Shown here piece after piece: positions 7,045 through 15,573 of a stretch of DNA of 64,000 nucleotides. The stretch is from Niveibacterium sp. SC-1. Lineage in GTDB: Bacteria > Pseudomonadota > Gammaproteobacteria > Burkholderiales > Rhodocyclaceae. The DNA is taken from contig NZ_CP151275.1 of NCBI RefSeq assembly GCF_038235435.1, forward strand, positions 2,914,001 to 2,978,000, given 5' to 3'. Below the pieces are notes generated by a model. It searched no databases. It was given only the letters and a program-made list of their open reading frames with translations, and was not told the origin of the DNA. Positions within the stretch are counted from its first letter, which is position 1, and each line of letters begins with the position of its first letter. Position numbers and translations under genes: made by a program.

Positions 7045-8586
7045 CTACTTCTTGGGAGTCATCAGATCCCGCCGGAAGGACGGGAGATCGAAGTCGGCCT
7101 GATCTACCGTGGCGGCGATCTCGCGCAACAAGGCTTCAACATCCGGGGCCTTCGATGCGGCCTTCTTGACCAGCACGCGCGCGATCGGCCCCATGCGCGC
7201 CGCGAGCAGCAGCGCCGCGCGATCGACAATATCCGGCGTGAGCGGTTGCGCCATCAGCGAGCCGCCCAAGCTCGCATGCGCGCGAGTCTGGGCTTGGCTG
7301 CTGCCGGTACCGCCACCGCCGGTCGCCGCGGTGGCCGCCGCACTGCCGACAACCAGCGTTTTGCCGGCACCGCCGGTCTTGCTCCCCAACGCCGCATGCG
7401 CCGAAAGAAAGGCGGTGCGGTCGTCAGCGTTTTCCAGATGATTCGCCAGAAGGTCGCGCAGGCTTTCCACATCGACAGCCTGTCCCGCCGCCCGACGCAC
7501 CAGCAGCTTGGCCATCGGTCCAACGTGACGTGCGAGATCGGCCTCGAAGAGAGACAGGGTCCTCGCGTCGAATTGCGTTTGGTTCGCGCCTTGAGTAGAA
7601 GCATGGACTGGCACCGGCGTGCCGGTAACCTCGCCCTGCTGCGTCGGAATTTCCGACTGTCGCCGCGCACCTTGACGGGCGTAGGCCGCCATCGCCATGG
7701 CGATCGCTTCCTGCCCCAAGACCACGGTGCTATCGGTGATCGCCGCGTTCACCGGTCCATGGCTCGCTTCCACGAGCGCCTGCTTGAACTCGCGCGCAGA
7801 GCGGAAGCGCAGATCACGATCACGCGCGAGCGCCTTGGCAACCACGCCCTCGAAGTGGCGCCAGCGCGCGCCCTGCGCATGGCTCGACAGCGTCGGAGCT
7901 TCCTGCGTCACCGTCCTGTACATCACTGACTCCAGCGTCCCGGAGAAAGGCGGCGCGCCGGTCAGAAGCTGGTAGAGCAATGCCCCGGCGGCGTAGATGT
8001 CGATGCGCTGATCGATGCCCTCACCGGAGAATTGCTCGGGCGCCATGAAACCCGGCGTCCCCAGCATCGACCCGTCGAGCGTGAGGCCATTGGCCTCGAT
8101 GCGCGCGATGCCGAAGTCGGTCACCTTGACCTGCCCGGTGCCGGTCACCATGAGGTTTGCGGGCTTGATATCGCGGTGCCAGACGCCGTGATGATGCGCG
8201 TACTCCAGCGCGTCAAGCAGCTGGAACATGACGCTGACGACATCCTCTTCGGGAAACTCCACCTTGCGGTCGAGGTATTCGCGCAAGGTGTTGCCGGCCA
8301 CGAATTCCATCGCGATATAGGCGAAATCCTGATCCTCGCCGTACTCGTACACCGCGGCGATACCGGGGTGCGCCAAGCGGCCCGCGGCCTTGGCTTCGTT
8401 CTTGAAGCGCGCAACCGCCATCGGGCCGGTGCCCTCGCCTTCGATCAGCTGGCGGCGGATGGTCTTGATCGCCAGCGGACGCTGGATCACCGGGTCGAAG
8501 GCCTCGAACACGATGCCCATCGCGCCCTCACCCAGCCTTCTGCGGATCGGGTACTTGCCAATGCGTTCAGGAGTTGCTGCGCTCAT
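7045..8586 (-). CDS. Hanks-type Ser/Thr protein kinase (PpkA-like, T6SS-associated)
   Basis: Starting from the ATG at 8586 (an in-frame TTG two codons upstream is less likely), the product has 513 residues. The kinase motifs are complete: Gly-rich loop GEGAMG (19-24), Lys41, Glu64, HRDIKPAN (137-144, catalytic Asp139), DFG (157-159) and APE (182-184). After about residue 275 comes a low-complexity linker and two related helical segments, around residues 345-390 and 455-500, each with a pattern like MGP-[IM]-A-x-[VL]-LV-[KR]-[KR]-AA followed by DVE-x-L. No transmembrane helix was seen, unlike Pseudomonas PpkA. It lies 30 bp after the sensor gene and diverges from tssA. With Fha and PppA in the same locus it probably controls T6SS assembly by threonine phosphorylation. 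Confidence 0.88.
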   Translation of the reverse strand: MSAATPERIGKYPIRRRLGEGAMGIVFEAFDPVIQRPLAIKTIRRQLIEGEGTGPMAVARFKNEAKAAGRLAHPGIAAVYEYGEDQDFAYIAMEFVAGNTLREYLDRKVEFPEEDVVSVMFQLLDALEYAHHHGVWHRDIKPANLMVTGTGQVKVTDFGIARIEANGLTLDGSMLGTPGFMAPEQFSGEGIDQRIDIYAAGALLYQLLTGAPPFSGTLESVMYRTVTQEAPTLSSHAQGARWRHFEGVVAKALARDRDLRFRSAREFKQALVEASHGPVNAAITDSTVVLGQEAIAMAMAAYARQGARRQSEIPTQQGEVTGTPVPVHASTQGANQTQFDARTLSLFEADLARHVGPMAKLLVRRAAGQAVDVESLRDLLANHLENADDRTAFLSAHAALGSKTGGAGKTLVVGSAAATAATGGGGTGSSQAQTRAHASLGGSLMAQPLTPDIVDRAALLLAARMGPIARVLVKKAASKAPDVEALLREIAATVDQADFDLPSFRRDLMTPKK

Positions 8587-8616
8587 ACTCAAATCAACAA
8601 ACGGGAGAACGGGTGC

Positions 8617-9489
8617 TCAGCTCTCGAGCATCTTCATCGCCTGGACCAGGCTCTTGCGCATCCGGCCGAAGGATTCCGCCAGCGTACCAATCTCGTCGCG
8701 ACTGCGCGTCTTGAACTCCGGCGCATCGAGCTCGCCCAGACTCACGCGGTCGGACAGTGCGGACAGGCGGCTCACCGGACGGATCACCAGGAACCACATC
8801 AGCAAGTTAAGTGCGATACCGATCGCGAGGAACACGCCGACGATCATCGTCATGAAGACCTTGAACGCCTTCTCCGCACGCTGGAAAGGCACGTCCATCG
8901 GCACGGAGACGACCTGGGCGCCGATCACCTCATTGAGCGTCCAGCCAAAGCCGTTCGAAGGACCGTACTTGGCAATCATCGGTTGCGGCGCGGCCGCAGC
9001 GGTGCTGTGGCACGCCAGGCAAGCAGGGTTGGTGATGCGGATCGGCCGCGCCACGTACAGCGAGCGCCCCGTCGGGGTATCACGCTGGCCCACGAACTCC
9101 TTGAGCTCGTCGCGGTTGCGGAATTGCGTGACAAGATCGCTCTCCCACTCCACCGCGCGGTCGCGAGGATTGGTCGGGTTCAGCGTCGCTTCCTTGTAGT
9201 TGTATTCCGGATGGGTCTTGCGTAGCTCGTTGAGCACTTCCGTCGCGGAGTAGGCCGGCACCGACTGCGGCAGGAAGGTCTGCTCCATCTGGTCCTTGAG
9301 CAACGGCGCAATCTGAGTGCTGGTGTAGGTGCGCACCGCGATCGCTTTTTCCATCAGGAAGCGCGCCGTCTCCAGTACCTCATCCTCCGCGCCCCGCTGC
9401 AGGAGGCTGCGCGTGATCGAAGCGGCAGCACCAAGCCCGATCAGGAAGACGATGAGGAACACGAGGTTGAACTTCAACAGCAGCTTCAC
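8617..9489 (-). CDS. membrane sensor with periplasmic CXXCH haem-binding domain (DUF3365/Tll0287-like) and HAMP
   Basis: The GTG start at 9489 is chosen because AAGGAGA lies seven bases upstream; the frame is open ten codons further. The product has 290 residues: TM1 about 6-24, a periplasmic domain about 30-205, TM2 about 211-235, and a HAMP domain about 236-288 at the very end. The periplasmic part contains CLACH (157-161), a c-type haem attachment motif typical of DUF3365 sensors. No histidine kinase or methyl-accepting domain follows, so the output must pass to a separate protein, most simply the kinase encoded 30 bp downstream. Confidence 0.82.
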   Translation of the reverse strand: MKLLLKFNLVFLIVFLIGLGAAASITRSLLQRGAEDEVLETARFLMEKAIAVRTYTSTQIAPLLKDQMEQTFLPQSVPAYSATEVLNELRKTHPEYNYKEATLNPTNPRDRAVEWESDLVTQFRNRDELKEFVGQRDTPTGRSLYVARPIRITNPACLACHSTAAAAPQPMIAKYGPSNGFGWTLNEVIGAQVVSVPMDVPFQRAEKAFKVFMTMIVGVFLAIGIALNLLMWFLVIRPVSRLSALSDRVSLGELDAPEFKTRSRDEIGTLAESFGRMRKSLVQAMKMLES

Positions 9490-9738
9490 GGCGAGGTCTC
9501 CTTGGCACCGAATCGTCAAAACTGAAAATCATGCGATTGCGGACCTTAGCAGACCGCATGCCAGTGTCAAAGGAAGTTCGCACCGCTCGCAACAGCAGGA
9601 GAATGGCCGCTTACACCTACACTGCCAGGACAGACATCACGGCGGATTCCGCAACGACCGTAGTCACAGTCACACGAAATGTGGAGAATCCCGTCGCCGA
9701 AGTATCGAAACCATAAAAACCCCCTTGGAGACGAACCC
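9490..9738. promoter_or_regulatory. divergent intergenic region between sensor/kinase pair and tssA operon
   Basis: This 249-bp region must hold the promoters for two divergent units. It is more AT-rich than its surroundings (patches near 9515-9535 and 9700-9720), but I could not assign a convincing -35/-10 or sigma-54 motif on either strand. Confidence 0.5.
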
Positions 9739-10773
9739 GTGGATTTGGAAGTCTGGCTTGCCCCGGTTTCTGAAGACTCACCCTGCGGCCCCAACCTGGA
9801 GTACGACCCCGAGTTCCAACAACTCGAGGAGGCCGCCAAGGAAAAGCCGGATCAGGAGTTCGGGGGGGACGGCGCCTATCAGCGCATCGAAGGCGCTTCG
9901 GCGGACTGGTCTGCAGTCCGCAAGCTTGCCGAAAGCCTGATCACCCGCACCAAGGACCTGCGCGTTGCGGTCTATCTGTTGCAGGCACTCCTCGCCACCG
10001 AGGGTTTCAAGGGCATGGACGTCGGCGCGCGCCTGATCCATGGCCTGCTTGAGCGCTATTGGGACAAGCTCCATCCCGAGCTCGACGCCGACGACAACGA
10101 CGACCCCACCATGCGCGTGAACGCGCTGAGCCCCCTGGCTTCGACCGATGCGGTGGTCGCCACGCTGCGCAGCGCCTGGGTCGTCCGCTCACGCCAGCAT
10201 GGCGTGCTGACCGTGCGCGACATCGAGGTGATGCTCGGCAAGATGCCGGCGCGCGAAAACGGGCCGCAATTCTCCGAACTGCAGATTGCCGCGATGATCG
10301 GCGAGGCCATCAAGGAGTCGCCCGAACTCGTACGCACGGCACGCAGCGCGCTGGACACCACAAAGGCCATCAGCTCCCTGCTGATCGACCGCGTCGGCGC
10401 TGCGGCCTCCCTCGACCTGAAGCAGTTGGTGACGACACTCTATGGGGTGCAGCAGCAGGTACAGGCCGCCGCGCCCAGCGGCGATCAGACGGCCACGGCA
10501 GCAGTCGAAGAGGGCGCCGAATCCGGATCGGGCAGCTCTGCGACAGTTGTCATCGCGCGGTCCGGAGAGATTCGCTCTCGCGAGGATGTTGTCACAACGC
10601 TGGACAGGATCTGCGAGTACCTTTCGCGCACCGAACCGACCAGCCCCGTTCCCATCCTCTTGCGTCGCGCGCAACGCATGATGGGCATGAGCTTCCTCGA
10701 ACTGATCAACGACATGGCGCCGGATGGGCTTCCCCAGGCCGAGCGGGTGGTTGGTCAGCGTCTCGACCAGTAA
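9739..10773 (+). CDS. tssA: type VI secretion protein TssA
   Basis: The product has 344 residues and carries an N-terminal ImpA_N domain (LAPVSEDSPCGPNLEYDPEF). TssA organises sheath and tube assembly at the baseplate and may cap the growing tail. The GTG at 9739 preceded by TTGGAGA is preferred over the track start 60 bases upstream, because the conserved region begins immediately after it. It is the first gene of the forward T6SS operon. A second, divergent TssA is encoded at 44910-45962. Confidence 0.9.
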   Translation: MDLEVWLAPVSEDSPCGPNLEYDPEFQQLEEAAKEKPDQEFGGDGAYQRIEGASADWSAVRKLAESLITRTKDLRVAVYLLQALLATEGFKGMDVGARLIHGLLERYWDKLHPELDADDNDDPTMRVNALSPLASTDAVVATLRSAWVVRSRQHGVLTVRDIEVMLGKMPARENGPQFSELQIAAMIGEAIKESPELVRTARSALDTTKAISSLLIDRVGAAASLDLKQLVTTLYGVQQQVQAAAPSGDQTATAAVEEGAESGSGSSATVVIARSGEIRSREDVVTTLDRICEYLSRTEPTSPVPILLRRAQRMMGMSFLELINDMAPDGLPQAERVVGQRLDQ

Positions 10774-10877
10774 CAGACGCTTAGCGATAGCAGGCGCCTT
10801 ATTCGGAGCAGTTGCATCGATCGGGCCGGGCTTCGCGCGCTCGCAGACCCGACCCCACCCCTACGGAGGCAAAGCAA

Positions 10878-11387
10878 ATGGCAGGCAGTAGCCAGAAGTT
10901 CATCGCGCGCAATCGCGCACCGCGAGTCCAGATCGAATACGACGTCGAACTCTACGGCGCCGAGAAGAAGGTCCAGCTTCCCTTCGTGATGGGCGTGCTG
11001 GCGGATCTCTCCGGCAAGCCTGCCGAGCCGCTCGCGCCGGTCGCCGACCGCAAGTTCCTCGAAATCGACGTCGACAACTTCGACACCCGCATGAAGTCGA
11101 TGAAGCCGCGCGTCGCGTTCCAGGTGCCGAACACCCTCACCGGTGAAGGCAACCTCAACGTCGAACTGACCTTCGAGAGCATGGACGACTTCTCGCCAGC
11201 CGCCATCGCGCGGAAGGTGGATTCGCTCAACAAGCTGCTCGAAGCGCGCCAGCAGCTCTCGAATCTCATTACCTACATGGATGGCAAGAGCGGCGCCGAA
11301 GAGCTGATCTCCAAGGTCCTGCAGGACCCTGCCCTGCTCCAGACCCTGGCTTCAACGCCCAAGCCCGAAGACGGCCCGAGCGCCTGA
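10878..11387 (+). CDS. tssB: type VI secretion sheath small subunit TssB (VipA)
   Basis: The product has 169 residues and is strongly conserved: SSQKFIARNRAPRVQIEYDV, then DVDNFDTRMKSMKPRVAF and the LARK-type region near IARKVDSLNKLLEARQQL. TssB interlocks with TssC to form the contractile sheath. The ATG at 10878 follows ACGGAGG; the frame is open 22 codons upstream but without conservation. The 104-bp gap after tssA shows no clear promoter. Confidence 0.96.
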   Translation: MAGSSQKFIARNRAPRVQIEYDVELYGAEKKVQLPFVMGVLADLSGKPAEPLAPVADRKFLEIDVDNFDTRMKSMKPRVAFQVPNTLTGEGNLNVELTFESMDDFSPAAIARKVDSLNKLLEARQQLSNLITYMDGKSGAEELISKVLQDPALLQTLASTPKPEDGPSA

Positions 11388-11448
11388 CACAGTGCGTGCG
11401 GCCTGATCCGTTGCTGGCCGCAGAGAAAACTCAAGAGGAGGCCTAGTC

Positions 11449-12939
11449 ATGGCAGACCCGCAACTCGAATCCGGCGCACAAGGCGTCGCCGCCGAGGCAA
11501 ATGAATTCGCCTCGCTGCTGCAGAAAGAATTCAAGCCCAAGACCGACGAGGCCAAGGAGGCCGTCGGTCGCGCGGTACGCACTCTCGCTGAACAAGCGCT
11601 GTCGCAGACCCAGCTGATCGGCAACGACGTCGTCAAGTCGATCGAAGCGATCATCGCCGAGCTCGACAAGAAGCTCTCGGAGCAGATCAACCAGATCATG
11701 CACCAGGCCGACTTCCAGAAACTGGAAGGCGCCTGGCGCGGCCTGCACTACCTGGTGAACAACACCGAGACCGATGAGATGCTCAAAGTCCGCGTGATGA
11801 ACATCTCCAAGGCCGATGTGGGCAAGACCCTCAAGCGCTACAAGGGCACGGCCTGGGACCAGAGCCCGCTCTTCAAGAAGGTGTACGAGGAAGAGTACGG
11901 CCAGTTCGGCGGCGAACCGTATGGCTGCATCGTGGGCGACTACCACTTCGACCACAGCCCGCAGGACGTCGAGCTGTTGGCCGAAATGGCCAAGGTCTCG
12001 GCCGCCGCCCACACGCCCTTCATCGCCGGCGTCTCGCCGACCGTGATGCAGATGGAAACCTGGCAAGAGCTCGCCAACCCGCGCGACCTCAGCAAGATCT
12101 TCACCACGCCCGAGTACGCCGCCTGGCGCTCGCTGCGCGAGTCCGACGATGCTCGCTACATCGGTCTGGCGATGCCGCGCTTCCTCGCGCGCATCCCCTA
12201 CGGTGCGAAGACCAACCCGGTCGAAGAGTTCGACTTCGAGGAAGACACCGCGGGCGCTGACCACAACAAGTACACCTGGGCCAACTCCGCCTATGCAATG
12301 GCGGTGAACATCAACCGCTCCTTCAAGGAATACGGCTGGTGCTCGCGCATCCGCGGGATCGAATCCGGCGGCGCGGTCGAAGGCCTGCCGGTGCACTCTT
12401 TCCCGACGGACGACGGCGGCGTGGACATGAAGTGCCCGACCGAGATCGCGATCAGTGATCGTCGCGAAGCCGAACTCGCGAAGAACGGTTTCATGCCGCT
12501 GATCCATCGCAAGAACTCCGATTTCGCCGCCTTTATCGGCGCGCAGTCCCTGCAGAAACCGGCCGAGTACGACGATCCGGATGCCACGGCCAACGCCAAC
12601 CTGGCCGCCCGCCTGCCCTACCTGTTTGCCACCTGTCGCTTTGCGCACTACCTCAAGTGCATCGTGCGCGACAAGGTGGGCTCCTTCAAGGAACGCGGCG
12701 ACGTGCAGCGCTGGCTGCAGGACTGGATCATGAACTACGTGGATGGGGACCCTGCCCACTCCTCCGAAGACACCAAGGCCCGTCGCCCGCTCGCGGCCGC
12801 CGAAGTCGTCGTGGAAGAAGTGGAGGGCAACCCGGGTTACTACTCCTCGAAGTTCTTCCTGCGTCCGCACTACCAGCTGGAAGGCCTGACGGTGTCATTG
12901 CGCCTGGTTTCCAAGCTGCCCTCGCAGAAGGCGGGCTGA
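11449..12939 (+). CDS. tssC: type VI secretion sheath large subunit TssC (VipB)
   Basis: The product has 496 residues, the usual family length. Typical features are HQADFQKLEGAWRGLHYLV, GLAMPRFLARIPYG, and the C-terminal end YYSSKFFLRPHYQLEGLTVS. TssC is the main sheath protomer and is disassembled by ClpV (TssH) after contraction. A good AGGAGG precedes the ATG. It is cotranscribed with tssB. Confidence 0.97.
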   Translation: MADPQLESGAQGVAAEANEFASLLQKEFKPKTDEAKEAVGRAVRTLAEQALSQTQLIGNDVVKSIEAIIAELDKKLSEQINQIMHQADFQKLEGAWRGLHYLVNNTETDEMLKVRVMNISKADVGKTLKRYKGTAWDQSPLFKKVYEEEYGQFGGEPYGCIVGDYHFDHSPQDVELLAEMAKVSAAAHTPFIAGVSPTVMQMETWQELANPRDLSKIFTTPEYAAWRSLRESDDARYIGLAMPRFLARIPYGAKTNPVEEFDFEEDTAGADHNKYTWANSAYAMAVNINRSFKEYGWCSRIRGIESGGAVEGLPVHSFPTDDGGVDMKCPTEIAISDRREAELAKNGFMPLIHRKNSDFAAFIGAQSLQKPAEYDDPDATANANLAARLPYLFATCRFAHYLKCIVRDKVGSFKERGDVQRWLQDWIMNYVDGDPAHSSEDTKARRPLAAAEVVVEEVEGNPGYYSSKFFLRPHYQLEGLTVSLRLVSKLPSQKAG

Positions 12940-12976
12940 TCGCCCCTCGGACGCGAGACGCAAGCAAGAAGCGCTC

Positions 12977-12993
12977 AAAAGGGGCCGCCAGGG
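12977..12993. other. inverted repeat between tssC and hcp
   Basis: GGGGCC and GGCCCC are separated by five bases, followed by GTTCTC. This is a short GC-rich stem in the 156-bp gap before hcp, possibly an mRNA processing or attenuation structure, with no T-tract. Confidence 0.4.
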
Positions 12994-13095
12994 CCCCGTT
13001 CTCAACAAGCCGGTGCCGCGGGTTGACGACCCCCATCCTGCGCGCACGCGTACCGGCCCCCAAACTCTTGCGGGTTGCGAAACTGGAGGAAGACC

Positions 13096-13581
13096 ATGGC
13101 AGTGGACATGTTCATCAAGATTGGTGACATCAAGGGCGAGTCGAAGGACGAGAAGCACGCAGATGAAGTCGACGTGCTGGCCTGGAGCTGGGGCCTGAGC
13201 CAATCGGGTACGGCGCATTCGGGTACCGGCGCCGGCGCCGGCAAGGTGAACGTGCAGGACATCTCGCTCACCAAGTGGGTGGATTCGAGCTCGACCGCGC
13301 TGATCGTGGCGGCCTGCAAGGGCACGCACATCAAGGAAGCCAAGCTGACCGTCCGCAAGGCCGGCGACAAGCCCCTCGAGTACATCAAGATCACGCTCAA
13401 CGACGTGCTGGTGTCCTCGGTGCAGACCGGTGGTTCGGGTGGCGAAGACCGCCTGACCGAAAACGTCGTGCTCAACTTCGCCAAGTTCAAGGTCGAGTAC
13501 ACCATCCAGGCCAAGGAAGGCGGCGCGGGCGCTACCTCCACGGCCGCCTGGGACATCCCGGCAAACAAGCCGCAAGGCTGA
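13096..13581 (+). CDS. hcp: Hcp tube protein (TssD), copy 1
   Basis: The product has 161 residues. It opens MAVDMFIKIGDIKGES and contains the ITLNDVLVSSVQTGGSGGED region of the Hcp1 family. Hcp forms the hexameric rings of the inner tube and acts as a chaperone or carrier for small effectors. The ATG at 13096 with GGAGGAAG upstream is chosen over the longer frame from 13075. It is followed by a perfect hairpin and a second hcp gene. Confidence 0.95.
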   Translation: MAVDMFIKIGDIKGESKDEKHADEVDVLAWSWGLSQSGTAHSGTGAGAGKVNVQDISLTKWVDSSSTALIVAACKGTHIKEAKLTVRKAGDKPLEYIKITLNDVLVSSVQTGGSGGEDRLTENVVLNFAKFKVEYTIQAKEGGAGATSTAAWDIPANKPQG

Positions 13582-13599
13582 TCGACAGCCCGGTCCGAA

Positions 13600-13624
13600 G
13601 CGGGACGGGCACTGCCCGTCCCGC
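13600..13624. terminator. perfect 11-bp hairpin between the two hcp genes
   Basis: GCGGGACGGGC (13600-13610) pairs perfectly with GCCCGTCCCGC (13614-13624) over a 3-base loop. No T-tract follows on the plus strand, so it is more likely an mRNA-stabilising or partial-termination structure than a full terminator. It could let hcp1 be made in excess over downstream genes. Confidence 0.6.
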
Positions 13625-13677
13625 CACCTTCCGATTGATCCGCCACTCTCGCGTGGCAAAACAGGCGATGCAGCACC

Positions 13678-14172
13678 ATGGCCCTGGACGACATGTTCCT
13701 CAAGATCGAAGGCTCGCGTCAGGGCCCGATCAACGGCGGTTCGGTTGACGTCAAGCACAAGGACGAGATCGACATCCTTTCCTGGTCCTGGGGCATGCAG
13801 GGCAACGCGAACGCCTTCCAGACCGGCACCAGCCGCACGACGCTGGACGAGCTCGTCGTCAGCAAGAAAGTCGATGGCGCCTCGACCGGCCTGATGTCCG
13901 CGATCCGCAACAATGAATCGATCAAGCGGGCGACGCTGACCGTACGCAAGGCCGGAGGCACCGAACCGGTCGAATACCTGCGCATCGTGCTGGAGCAGGC
14001 GCGCATCACCTCGCTGAAGCTGCATAGCGGCGGCGCGGGCGACGGCCCGGCGATCAGCGAACAGGTTGGCATCGGCTTCCAGAAGATCCGCGTGGAATAC
14101 CAACCCCAGGGCTCCAGCGGCGGCTCGCGCGGCGCCTCCACCTTCGAAGCCGACGTCGGCTCCAACACGTAG
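13678..14172 (+). CDS. Hcp-family tube protein, divergent copy 2
   Basis: The product has 164 residues and is clearly a paralogue of the preceding Hcp: it shares the DMFLKIEGSRQGPI-type opening, the SWSWG block, the TLTVRKAG block and the EYLRIVLEQARITS strand. Many surface positions differ and the C-terminal tail is Gly/Ser-rich. Two adjacent divergent Hcps can build mixed tubes or carry different cargo. The ATG at 13678 has no perfect ribosome-binding site (CAGGCGA about 12 bases upstream). Confidence 0.9.
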   Translation: MALDDMFLKIEGSRQGPINGGSVDVKHKDEIDILSWSWGMQGNANAFQTGTSRTTLDELVVSKKVDGASTGLMSAIRNNESIKRATLTVRKAGGTEPVEYLRIVLEQARITSLKLHSGGAGDGPAISEQVGIGFQKIRVEYQPQGSSGGSRGASTFEADVGSNT

Positions 14173-14189
14173 TCCACACGGGAACCAGC

Positions 14190-15023
14190 ATGAGCACACC
14201 AGCGATCGCCGAACAGGCCTTGCGCGATGGCGACGTCGACGCCGCTCTGAAGGCACTGCAGGATCAGGTGCGGGCCAATCCGTCCAAGGCGGAGCTGCGC
14301 GTCTTCCTGTTCCAGTTGCTCTCGGTGCTCGGTCAGTGGGAGCGGGCCCTCAACCAGCTGAACGTCGCTTCGGAACTCGACGCGAGCACCCTGGCGATGG
14401 CCCAGATGTACCGCGAAGCGCTGCGTTGCGAACTGCTGCGCGCCGAGGTTTTTGCCGGCAAGCGCTCGCCGGTGATCTTCGGCCAGCCGGAAGACTGGCT
14501 TGCGCTGCTGATCGAGTCTCTCCTGATGCAGGGTCGCGGCGAGGCCGCGGCAGCCGAACGCCTGCGCGCGCAGGCTTTCGAGCAGGCGCCGACGAGCAGC
14601 GGCACGATCGACGGCCAGGCCTTCGCCTGGATCGCCGACGCCGACATGCGTCTGGGACCGGTCTGCGAAGCTGTGATCAATGGCCGCTACTACTGGATTC
14701 CCTATTCGCGCCTCCAGCGCCTCGACATCGAAGCGCCGACCGACCTGCGCGACATGGTGTGGGCGCCTGCGCATTTCCAGTTCAAGAACGGCGGCGAGAC
14801 GGTGGGCGTGATCCCGACGCGCTACCCCGGCTCCGAGAGTGCGACCGATCCGCTGGTCCGCCTTGCCCGCAAGACCGAGTGGCGGGACCAGGGCGACGAC
14901 GTCTTCCATGGCCTCGGCCAGCGGATCTTCTCCACCGACATCGGGGACCATGCCTTGCTGGAAGTCCGCCAGATCCAGATCGACGGCGGCGAGGATTCCG
15001 GCGACGCCCCCGAAGAGCGCTGA
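14190..15023 (+). CDS. tagJ: TagJ / ImpE-family T6SS accessory protein
   Basis: The product has 277 residues. A TPR-like N-terminal half (residues about 5-130, with NPSKAELRVFLFQLLSVLG) is followed by the conserved ImpE C-terminal domain (GRYYWIPYSRLQRLDIEAP, WAPAHFQFKNGGE). TagJ binds the N-terminal helix of TssB and helps ClpV recognise or recycle the contracted sheath. It is typical of PpkA/Fha-type systems. It lies just before tssE. Confidence 0.92.
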   Translation: MSTPAIAEQALRDGDVDAALKALQDQVRANPSKAELRVFLFQLLSVLGQWERALNQLNVASELDASTLAMAQMYREALRCELLRAEVFAGKRSPVIFGQPEDWLALLIESLLMQGRGEAAAAERLRAQAFEQAPTSSGTIDGQAFAWIADADMRLGPVCEAVINGRYYWIPYSRLQRLDIEAPTDLRDMVWAPAHFQFKNGGETVGVIPTRYPGSESATDPLVRLARKTEWRDQGDDVFHGLGQRIFSTDIGDHALLEVRQIQIDGGEDSGDAPEER

Positions 15024-15024
15024 C

Positions 15025-15537
15025 GTGGCCGAACTCACCCCCCAGGAGCGCCTGCAGCCAGCGCTCCTCGATCGCCTCATCGACGACGAGCCCGAGAAAA
15101 GTGTCGAGTCACGCGAACAACGCGTGCTGACGAAGACCCAGTTGCGCGCCGCGGTGCTGCGTGACCTGGCTTGGCTGCTCAACACCACGCGCCTCACCGA
15201 GCGCAGCGGAATCTCCGGATACGAGGCGGCCGAAGCTTCGGTCGTCAACTACGGCATGCCCTCGTTCTCGGGTGAAACGGCCGCGGCACTGGATATCACC
15301 GACCTCGAACGCGCCATCCGCGAGGCGATCGTCCGCTTCGAACCCCGCATCCTGCCCGCGACGCTGCGGGTCGAAGCCCGTTCGGACGGACGCGCCCTCG
15401 ACTGGCACAACGTCGTGAACATCGTCATCACCGGCCAGCTCTGGGCACAACCGGTTCCAATCGAGCTGCTCCTGCGCACCGAGGTCGATCTCGAGACCGG
15501 TCAGGTGGAACTCAACGAACTGCGCTCGGCCGCCTGA
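15025..15537 (+). CDS. tssE: type VI secretion baseplate protein TssE
   Basis: The product has 170 residues of the GPW/gp25 family (LAWLLNTTRL, YGMPSFSG, AIVRFEPRILPATLRVEA). TssE is a baseplate wedge subunit from which the sheath polymerises. I place the start at GTG 15025, one base after the tagJ stop; the open frame upstream overlaps tagJ and is not conserved. The Glu-Arg pair at Arg-Phe-Glu-Pro-Arg is retained. Confidence 0.93.
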   Translation: MAELTPQERLQPALLDRLIDDEPEKSVESREQRVLTKTQLRAAVLRDLAWLLNTTRLTERSGISGYEAAEASVVNYGMPSFSGETAAALDITDLERAIREAIVRFEPRILPATLRVEARSDGRALDWHNVVNIVITGQLWAQPVPIELLLRTEVDLETGQVELNELRSAA

Positions 15538-15573
15538 CGGCCGCGCCTCCGACTCTGGCATCGGCACACCGTC

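Noticed and set aside
5794..7929. 711-residue plus-strand frame across argD, its leader and the kinase
   Set aside because: It runs antisense through two genes with intact catalytic motifs and has no recognisable domain.
11443..12870. 475-residue frame antisense to tssC
   Set aside because: A codon-bias shadow of a highly conserved gene.
12895..15248. long minus-strand frames (453 and 509 residues) antisense to hcp, tagJ and tssE
   Set aside because: They overlap five conserved genes in the opposite direction and show no family similarity.
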